This document shows, piece after piece, positions 58,851 to 64,000 of a DNA stretch of 64,000 bases. The notes beneath the pieces are model-generated. The model was not told where the DNA came from and made no database searches. It was given only the letters and a program-made list of their open reading frames with translations. The DNA is from JACQFZ01 sp041485885 (GTDB lineage Bacteria > Pseudomonadota > Gammaproteobacteria > Acidiferrobacterales > Sulfurifustaceae), in NCBI GenBank assembly GCA_041485885.1, contig JBGPKL010000005.1, positions 62,001-126,000 of the forward strand. The letters are read 5' to 3'. Numbering within the stretch: position 1 is the stretch's first letter; each line of letters opens with the position of its first letter. The position numbers and the translations under genes were made by a program.

Positions 58851-61800
58851 GCAACCGACGGTGCTGTTGCGATTGACGAGCGAAACGTCCGCGCCCTTCA
58901 CGCCGTTGTAATCGGGATCGGCACTGACGGCTTTGCCGGTGACAATTTGATACGCGGTGTCGCCGTCTGCGACGCAATCCGGCAGACCCGTGACCGTAAT
59001 CGTCTTCGGCACGTTCCAGTCCGCGGCGGTGAAGACGACGTGCGTCGGATCGACGCGCGCCTCGCCGGCGTGCGTGCTGGTCAAGCCGATGTCGACTTCG
59101 GCCTTCGGCGAAAGATTCAGCCGGACCGTGAACGTCGCGGTCCCGCCGTTCTCGTCCGTCTGCAGCCCGGTCGTAGGCGCGACCGTGACGCCGCCGCGCG
59201 GTTCGGCCACCGGAAGCACGATCGCGCCGGGCGCGTACACCGTGGTCGAACCCGCGCGGTTCGTCGCCACGGCATATATATAGTATGTCCCCGCAGGAAA
59301 CGTCGACACGTCCCACGTGTACGAACCAGTCGTCGAGGACGAATCCTGCGGCAGGTCGGCGACGATGCGCGTGCCGTCCGCGCCTTTGTTGTCGGAGTCG
59401 TAGTAAAGCGAGATCGTCGCGTTGTGCTCGGGGTCGTTGATCTCCCACGCGATCGCCGCGGTCGTGCCGCTCGCCGGCACGATGCTCGCCGGCGCCGTAA
59501 GCGTCAGCGTCGCGCGCGTCGGCGTCGAGCTGCCGGTGCGCACGAGGAAGGTCGCGACCGCGCTCCAATCGCTCACGCCGCCGCGCAGATCCTCGGCGCG
59601 TGCGCGCCAGTAGTAACGCGTGTCGTCAGTGAGCAGCGGATCGACGAGCCACGCGAGGCCATTGGTCAAACGCTCGCCGACGCGATTGGTGAGAGCAGTG
59701 TCGCTGTAAATCTGGAAGCGGTACGCGATCGCATCGCCTTCCGGATCGACAGACGGGTTCACTTCGAGCAGCGGCGTACGCGTCGTCTGCCACGAGTTGT
59801 CGCCCGGATTCTTCAGCGTCGGCGCGGAGGGCGCGTCGTTCGCCTGGTCGACGAAGAAGGCGCCGTACACCCACGGGCTGTCGGTCAGACCGTCAGAACT
59901 CTTCGCGCGCCAGAAGTAGCGTGTGTTCTCGGTGAGCCCGGTAACGGTGAAGCTCGTGTTGTTCGTCCCTTCGGGCCGCGCGCCGGAGCGCACGATGTTG
60001 CTGCTCGCGAAGCCGGAGTTTCGGTCGAGCTCGAAATAATAGCTGAGCACCGTGCCCTCGGGTTTGGTGCTGTTGCCGACGATCAAGTCGACGTTCGCCG
60101 TCGTGACCACACCGCCCGCGGCCGGCGCGGCTATCGTCGGCGCGCCCGGCGCCGGCTTGGCGATATTGACGAGGAACGTTCCGGTTGCGGAGATGCTCTT
60201 CGCGCCGTGCGGATCGGAGGCGGTCGCGCGCCAATAGTAAAGCGTCGTGTCGGCCAGCGCCGGCGTGACGACCCAGCTCGTCGTGCCGCTCGCGCCGGCC
60301 GCGATGTTCGCGATCTGTGCGACGCGCTGCGTGAGCGCGCTGTCGGTGTAGACGTCAAAGCCATACGTCACGACGTCGCTATCAGGATCGGTCGTGTTCG
60401 AGGCAGTCAGCGTCGGCGCGGTCGTCGCCACGGTCGTTCCGTTCGCGGGGCTCGCGAGCGTCACCGCGTCTGGCGCGTCGTTGGCGGTGTTCACGAAGAA
60501 GCGGCCGGTCGCCCAGGGGCTGAAGGCCGTCCCGTCGGTGGCGCGCACGCGCCAGTAATAATTGCTGTTGTCGGCGAGATCGGCCGGGACTTTCCACGTC
60601 GCACCGTCCGGCGTGCGCGCGATGGCGGGGCTCTGCGCGATGCGCGCGACGAATTGAGCGTCGCTGTACAGCTCGAAGCCGTAGCTCGTCGCCGTGTCGA
60701 GCGGATTCGCGGAAGCGGCGACGCTCAGATCGGGTCTGAGCACGCCGACGTCGGTCGCGACAGGGGGCGCCGCGATGACCGGCGTATCCGGCCCACCGGC
60801 CGCGATCGGGCCGGTGACGGTAATCACCGTAGTCGCGGACGCGGTCAGCGCGCCGTCGGAGGCTGTAAAGGTGATCGGGTATCGGCCGGCCTGGCCGGTG
60901 CCCGGCGTCCAGTCGAATATCGCGCGCGCCGTCAACCCAGAGGGCACTTGCGCGGTGAAGCGCGCGCCGGAAGGCAGCACCGACGACACCGTGAGCGTCG
61001 GGAGCGTTCCATCCGGATCGCTCGATTCCACGAGGAATGAAACCTGCGTACCTTCGGGCACGGTGCGATCCGGAATGAACTGGATCACCGGCGGCCGCGG
61101 GGTGGCGGCGGGATTGGTCAGCGCGACGTTGTAGATGCCGGTCGTGTTGGCGTCGAAGAGATTGAAGAAGTAGCTGAGCGTCTTGTTCACGTTGCGCTTC
61201 TTCGACAGCCACACGTTCTCCGGCGCGACCGCTTTGCCGTCGGAGCGCGTCACGCGTCCCATCGCTTTGGTGCCGTTGAAGGGATCGGGGACTTGGGCAT
61301 ACATGACGCCGGCGTTCGCGGCGGTCGTAAAGATATAGAGCGCTTCCCCGCTCGTGCCGGTACCGGTCGCACTCAGCGCCGAGCTGTTCGACTGATCGGT
61401 GACTACGGTGTCGAGGCCGGAGGATTCGTAAACGCGGATCGTGGTGCCGTCGAGCGCGAGGAAATCGCGGATGTTGTCGCGGCCGGTGAGGTCGACTTTG
61501 ACGTCGCGGATCAAAAAGTGCGTATTGGTCGCTTGCAACAGCGACGTAACCGCCCCGCCCAGCTCATCGGCGTGCGAGAAGCTAGCGGAGAATTCGATAA
61601 ACCGCCCCGCCAACGTCGAGGTCATGAGCCAACGGCCGCTGCTCGCACCATTCGCCGGAACGTCGCCGAACGGAATAAGCAGGCTCGGCGTCGTCGGCTG
61701 GTCGTTTAGGAAGCTACCGATGATCTTGAAACCAATGAGGAGTCCCTGATTATTCTCCACGATCTTCGGCTGCGCCGAGTCGATCTTCACGTTCTTCGCC

Positions 61801-62465
61801 GTCGCGGCGCCGGTATTCTTGACGCGCACGCCGAGCGTGTACGGCTCGATCGGCTCGATTTGCGGAGTAAGGGGATCGTCGCCGAAAACGTCCTGGGTCA
61901 AAAAGTAATCGAGCGTGAGCAGCGGTGTCGGCTTCACGTAGATGAAGTCGGGCGTGACGGTGACGGACTCCGCCTTACCGCCGACGCTGTACTTCAGCGT
62001 CGCCCCGATGAAGTAAAGCTTGCCCTTGGGCACCGTGCCGCCCGAACCCGGCGCGGGGATGATCAGCCAGTGGATCTCCGCCACAGTCTTGGGCGCGACG
62101 CTGCCGCTGCCGGTGATGTTGGTAACGCCGCTCAGCGTATCGACGCGGATGAAGAACGAGGCCGTGGTGTCATTCGGATCCGACGTCGCGCGGATGGCGT
62201 TCCCCGCCTCGTCCTTGAAAGTGACGGTGATGTCGACGGCCTCGAGCGGATTGGTATCGAGGCCGTTGGTGATCTTCATCATCGCGTCGAACGCCTGGCG
62301 TTCGAGGGTGAGTTCCTGGGCGATCTCGATTTTGACTTGGGCGCAGACGGTGTCGGCGGCGGGAGACATGCCAGCGAAAGCAAGGCAGGCGATCGCGAGC
62401 AGACCACGGGCAACGGGCAATAGGATGCCAGTCATGGATGCACTGAGCATGTTGCTTTTCTTCAT
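55716..62465 (-). CDS. Giant secreted PKD-repeat protein (2249 aa)
   Basis: From the ATG at 62465 (GGAG seven bases upstream) the protein has 2249 residues. After a signal peptide comes an unassigned N-terminal domain, a cadherin/Ig-like module near residues 480-560, about four fibronectin-III-like modules (Tyr-Tyr-Trp-Arg-Ala/Val-Arg-Ala repeats), and a Calx-beta-like module (Asp-Glu-Asn-Gly-Gly-Thr-Ala-Thr-Phe-Thr-Val). Eleven PKD domains fill the C-terminal half, each opening Ala-Asn-Ala-Gly and containing Gly-Ser-Gly-Thr-Asp-x-Asp-Gly-Thr-Ile. No catalytic domain or sorting tail is seen. It is likely a long extracellular or surface stalk for adhesion or matrix building. Confidence 0.9.
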   Translation of the reverse strand: MKKSNMLSASMTGILLPVARGLLAIACLAFAGMSPAADTVCAQVKIEIAQELTLERQAFDAMMKITNGLDTNPLEAVDITVTFKDEAGNAIRATSDPNDTTASFFIRVDTLSGVTNITGSGSVAPKTVAEIHWLIIPAPGSGGTVPKGKLYFIGATLKYSVGGKAESVTVTPDFIYVKPTPLLTLDYFLTQDVFGDDPLTPQIEPIEPYTLGVRVKNTGAATAKNVKIDSAQPKIVENNQGLLIGFKIIGSFLNDQPTTPSLLIPFGDVPANGASSGRWLMTSTLAGRFIEFSASFSHADELGGAVTSLLQATNTHFLIRDVKVDLTGRDNIRDFLALDGTTIRVYESSGLDTVVTDQSNSSALSATGTGTSGEALYIFTTAANAGVMYAQVPDPFNGTKAMGRVTRSDGKAVAPENVWLSKKRNVNKTLSYFFNLFDANTTGIYNVALTNPAATPRPPVIQFIPDRTVPEGTQVSFLVESSDPDGTLPTLTVSSVLPSGARFTAQVPSGLTARAIFDWTPGTGQAGRYPITFTASDGALTASATTVITVTGPIAAGGPDTPVIAAPPVATDVGVLRPDLSVAASANPLDTATSYGFELYSDAQFVARIAQSPAIARTPDGATWKVPADLADNSNYYWRVRATDGTAFSPWATGRFFVNTANDAPDAVTLASPANGTTVATTAPTLTASNTTDPDSDVVTYGFDVYTDSALTQRVAQIANIAAGASGTTSWVVTPALADTTLYYWRATASDPHGAKSISATGTFLVNIAKPAPGAPTIAAPAAGGVVTTANVDLIVGNSTKPEGTVLSYYFELDRNSGFASSNIVRSGARPEGTNNTSFTVTGLTENTRYFWRAKSSDGLTDSPWVYGAFFVDQANDAPSAPTLKNPGDNSWQTTRTPLLEVNPSVDPEGDAIAYRFQIYSDTALTNRVGERLTNGLAWLVDPLLTDDTRYYWRARAEDLRGGVSDWSAVATFLVRTGSSTPTRATLTLTAPASIVPASGTTAAIAWEINDPEHNATISLYYDSDNKGADGTRIVADLPQDSSSTTGSYTWDVSTFPAGTYYIYAVATNRAGSTTVYAPGAIVLPVAEPRGGVTVAPTTGLQTDENGGTATFTVRLNLSPKAEVDIGLTSTHAGEARVDPTHVVFTAADWNVPKTITVTGLPDCVADGDTAYQIVTGKAVSADPDYNGVKGADVSLVNRNSTVGCPSNNAPLANAGPDQTVDGGANVILTGSGTDSDGTVVAYRWQQTLGSLVTLANANTASASFTAPSARIGASFTFELTVTDNQGATGVDAMDVTVRARPNQAPVANAGAAQTVFSGQSVTLAGSGTDSDGTIASYAWTQIAGPAVTLTHANTATASFTAPNVSTQTIFGFQLTVTDNDGGTGSATVSVTVPGQAPNVPPTANAGADQAINEGANVTLTGSGADPDGTIASYQWTQTAGPAATLTNATSSSATFIAPLVTVDSLLTFRLTVTDDRGGTGSATTNVTVRNVNQPPVANAGANQSVNEGDAVTLNGSGTDADGTIANYAWLQTAGPTVTLTNANSATATFTAPPAATDTVLTFRLTVTDNEGATGVATVNVTVRHVNRSPTANAGANQTVNEGASVTLSGSGTDPDGTIVTFAWVQINGPGVTLANANTATATFVAPQVVVDTVLTFQLTVIDNQGGSGSATTNVTVRDVTVANQPPTANAGADQAANEGTAVTLTGSGTDSDGTIASFAWTQIAGPTATLTNANTATATFTAPQVAVDTVLTFRLTVTDNGGASGSATTNVTVRNVNQAPTANAGPDQTVDENVLVTLSGSGADPDGTIASYQWAQTAGRAVTLSGANTATATFISPQVGGASTLTFQLTVTDNQGATGAATVSVKIRNNIANALPTANAGAAQTVDENTGVTLTGSGTDSDGTIVAFQWVQTAGPAVVLSGANAATATFIAPEVTANTVLKFQLTVTDNGGATAIATTQVTVRNVNRLPTANAGPDVTVNEGDAVSLTGSGTDPDGTIASYKWTRVAGPTVTLTGASTQTVTFTAPQVTADTVLTLQLQVADNNGGTGTDTVDVLIRNVNKPPVANAKPDKSVNEGATVTLNGVGTDPDGTIASFFWAQIAGPTVTLSDPTIAAPTFVAPQVTVDTVLTFQLTVTDNNGATGSDTINVTVRNVNQKPIAKAGASQKVKQGTLVQLDGTGSSDPDGTIIAYQWTQTAGPAATLTAANTATPTFTAPPVTANTALKFQLTVTDNLGATASSTVTITVTP

Positions 62466-62541
62466 CGAGTGCTCCACTTCAATCTTGCGTCAACACGCTC
62501 TGAGCGTATTGGAAAATAGGTCCATAGCCTTTTCTCCTTTT

Positions 62542-63147
62542 TTATTCACGCGCACCGGCCTTTTTAAGAATCTTGACAACCTCGTCGTGCCCTTCGGCCT
62601 TTGCCTTGCGGAAGGCAGTACTGCCGTCGTGAGTCTTCGCGTTAATGTCTGCACCGTGGCTAACTAACAGACGAACAATTTCTACGTCACCACGCTTAGC
62701 TGCTGCGTGAAGAGGACTCCAACCGTACCTGCTGTCTCGAATATTGGGGTCGGCGCCGGCCTCTAACAGCGCCTTTACAATCTCCGCATACCCCCTGTAT
62801 GCCGCCATATCCAACGCGGTCCCACCGCCTTCCGCGAATGTCGCATTGACGTCAGCGCCACGCGCTAAGAGCAACCGCACAACCTCCGTCTGCCCAAAAC
62901 TGGCCGCGCCAAGTAACGGCGTATCACCATCTCCCCCAAATCGCCCATTCACGCTCGCCCCTTCATCAAGCAATCTCTTAACTTCAACGAGTTTGCCACT
63001 GCGGGCTAGGATGACGAGCTGCGAATTCTTATCAAAACTCGCTAACATCGAACGGGGATCGTCGGAACAGCTTACTAGCGATAGTGGCAAGAAAGTGCAG
63101 AACACCATCAACACGGGCGTAAACCGCATATTGACGAATCTACTCAT
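62542..63147 (-). CDS. Ankyrin-repeat lipoprotein, probable immunity protein
   Basis: The protein has 201 residues from the ATG at 63147. A signal peptide ends in the lipobox Leu-Val-Ser-Cys (Cys27), so the mature protein is a lipoprotein, probably periplasmic. About four to five ankyrin repeats follow (Thr-Pro-Leu-Leu-Gly-Ala-Ala, Thr-Ala-Leu-Asp-Met-Ala-Ala, Ser-Pro-Leu-His-Ala-Ala-Ala and Leu-Leu-x-x-Gly-Ala-Asp-Val-Asn types). It begins 23 bp after the stop of the RHS toxin gene on the same strand, the normal place of an immunity gene. Ankyrin proteins are known among polymorphic-toxin immunity families. GC is lower than in most of the window. Confidence 0.85.
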   Translation of the reverse strand: MSRFVNMRFTPVLMVFCTFLPLSLVSCSDDPRSMLASFDKNSQLVILARSGKLVEVKRLLDEGASVNGRFGGDGDTPLLGAASFGQTEVVRLLLARGADVNATFAEGGGTALDMAAYRGYAEIVKALLEAGADPNIRDSRYGWSPLHAAAKRGDVEIVRLLVSHGADINAKTHDGSTAFRKAKAEGHDEVVKILKKAGARE

Positions 63148-63170
63148 ACGTGTACACCTCATGTCGCACG

Positions 63171-64000
63171 TCAATTGCATTTGCAACTTTTCCTTTGCGC
63201 AGCGTCAAATGCATCGCCTCCAAACAAAACTACCGCTCCAAAATATGCGGTCGCCGCATCTAAGCACGCCAAATAGAGATGCGGTTCTAATAGGAGGCGC
63301 TCGCATTCATGATGCATATCCCAGTAGAATTGCACATCGCAATCAAGCTTGTTAACTCGACATATGTCGTAGCATCGATCGTGGTTCCGACAAGCAGAGT
63401 TGAAGTTCCAGAAGTAAAAGTCGCCAGGATACGTCCAACCACCTTCGGGTCCGCACTCACTGTTTGAAAACAACGCGCTCAGGCCGCGTGCATCGACATT
63501 GCGGTTAGGATTTTGGTTAGCATAGGTATAGAAATTGATTCCGCCACGTAACCCGATAGGGTCCTTGGTGATGTACCTTCCGGTCTTCGCGTCGTAATAT
63601 CTATTCCAGTTATAATGCATCCCTGTCTCTGAATCGAAGTACTGCCCCGGGAAGCGAAGGTTGTTTGTTATGGTCGATGAAGGATCGACGATTGTTTGTC
63701 CAAACGCTTGCGCTTTGACACTCCAAACGACCGTGCCTGTTTGGGCTAAGAGCTTCTTCGATGTCCCGAGATGATCGTTCTGGAAGAAGTAGTAACTGTT
63801 TCCCTGTTTGAGGTAGACCGGATCGGTGCCCCAGGCGCTCTTGGGCCGATTGCCGTAGAGGTTGGTTACGGCACCGCTGTTGTTTGCCTCGGCGATAAGC
63901 CCCTCGTCGGCATAGAAGAAATACGTGCGGGTGGTGTTGACCTCCTTCCAGAGTCGTCTCGCGAAGGGGTCGTAGGCATAGCTAGCAATGAGATTGTTAC
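63171..64000 (-). CDS. RHS-repeat protein, C-terminal part with phospholipase A2-like toxin (partial)
   Basis: The frame is open to the right edge of the window, so the start and most of the RHS shell lie outside. The visible 276 residues begin with RHS repeat sequence (Asp-Glu-Gly-Leu-Ile-Ala-Glu-Ala and Asn-Asp-His-Leu-Gly-Thr) and the conserved RHS core end (Tyr-Asp-Ala-Lys-Thr-Gly-Arg-Tyr-Ile-Thr-Lys-Asp-Pro-Ile-Gly-Leu-Arg-Gly-Gly). After that boundary comes a variable tip of about 110 residues with Ala-Cys-Arg-Asn-His-Asp-Arg-Cys-Tyr-Asp, the His-Asp active site of secretory phospholipase A2, a preceding Cys-Gly-Pro-Glu-Gly-Gly loop that could bind calcium, and eight to nine cysteines. 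It probably hydrolyses membrane phospholipids of a target cell after delivery by a secretion system not seen here. Confidence 0.87.
   Translation of the reverse strand, partial: NNLIASYAYDPFARRLWKEVNTTRTYFFYADEGLIAEANNSGAVTNLYGNRPKSAWGTDPVYLKQGNSYYFFQNDHLGTSKKLLAQTGTVVWSVKAQAFGQTIVDPSSTITNNLRFPGQYFDSETGMHYNWNRYYDAKTGRYITKDPIGLRGGINFYTYANQNPNRNVDARGLSALFSNSECGPEGGWTYPGDFYFWNFNSACRNHDRCYDICRVNKLDCDVQFYWDMHHECERLLLEPHLYLACLDAATAYFGAVVLFGGDAFDAAQRKSCKCN

Noticed and set aside
58152..61040. A 962-codon open frame on the plus strand opposite the PKD gene
   Set aside because: It is rich in Arg, Gly and Ala and has no domain. It runs antisense to the repeat-coding region, where the high-GC third positions and repeats of the real gene keep the opposite frame open.

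Overview
The window is GC-rich, gene-dense chromosomal DNA of a proteobacterium, most likely a betaproteobacterium. The reasons are a tripartite tricarboxylate transporter with a Bug-type receptor, a tungstate ABC transporter, a DUF3305/DUF3306/FDHtat-type formate dehydrogenase operon, a high-affinity branched-chain amino-acid-type (Liv) transporter with acyl-CoA enzymes, a fused isobutyryl-CoA mutase, and the style of the intergenic repeats. No rRNA or CRISPR array was seen. Species cannot be read from this window.

Layout. 1-1 kb: a complete tRNA-Leu(CAA), a small DUF4124 gene and a deleted second copy of the tRNA 3' half. 1-9 kb (minus strand): an M16 peptidase, then a TctCBA transporter operon ending in a ThDP-dependent decarboxylase-like enzyme. 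9-14.3 kb (minus): tungstate transporter tupABC with mobA, mobB, moeA and one unknown gene, preceded by a very good sigma-54 promoter. 14.6-18.3 kb (plus): the divergent sigma-54 response regulator and its histidine kinase, then small genes, a methyltransferase and an odd Rieske-like protein. 20.6-22.7 kb (minus): ankyrin protein, UbiA/MenA-type prenyltransferase, moaE. 23-32 kb (minus): a complete formate dehydrogenase operon (DUF3305, DUF3306, Fe-S protein, TorD-like chaperone, FDHtat, alpha, beta, two tiny lipoproteins, gamma), again with a sigma-54 promoter. fdhD and a HTH/substrate-binding regulator run divergently at 32.5-34.3 kb. 34.5-38 kb: DUF1289 and icmF. 38.3-40.6 kb: four unknown genes, each followed by an attC-type recombination site, i.e. 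an integron cassette array with no integrase in the window. 41-50.5 kb (minus): acyl-CoA synthetase, livGHMK, livF, MaoC-like hydratase and PaaK-like ligase, with a divergent thiolase at 50.7 kb. 52-62.5 kb (minus): three secreted surface or matrix-type proteins (glycine-rich, IPT/TIG, and a 2249-residue protein with 11 PKD domains). 62.5-64 kb: the 3' end of an RHS gene with a phospholipase A2-like toxin tip, followed by an ankyrin-repeat lipoprotein that is probably its immunity protein.

How parts fit. Tungstate or molybdate uptake (tup), cofactor building (moaE, moeA, mobA, mobB), FdhD and the Tat-exported formate dehydrogenase form one functional unit. Shared sigma-54 promoters and a shared GTCA-N3-TGAC-like palindrome upstream of both tupA and the fdh operon suggest that the two-component pair encoded between them co-regulates metal uptake and formate oxidation.

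Mobile and repeat DNA is abundant. At least seven intergenic elements share imperfect ~20-bp terminal inverted repeats (consensus TAGGGAAGCTCTGATTAATT) around different palindromic cores. Several lie so that the repeat end overlaps the stop codon of a neighbouring gene, and one has removed the start of a gene. Two further repeat families (a GCAGAT/GCGGAT hairpin and a GATGGGTTGCGCTTCGC repeat) are interspersed.
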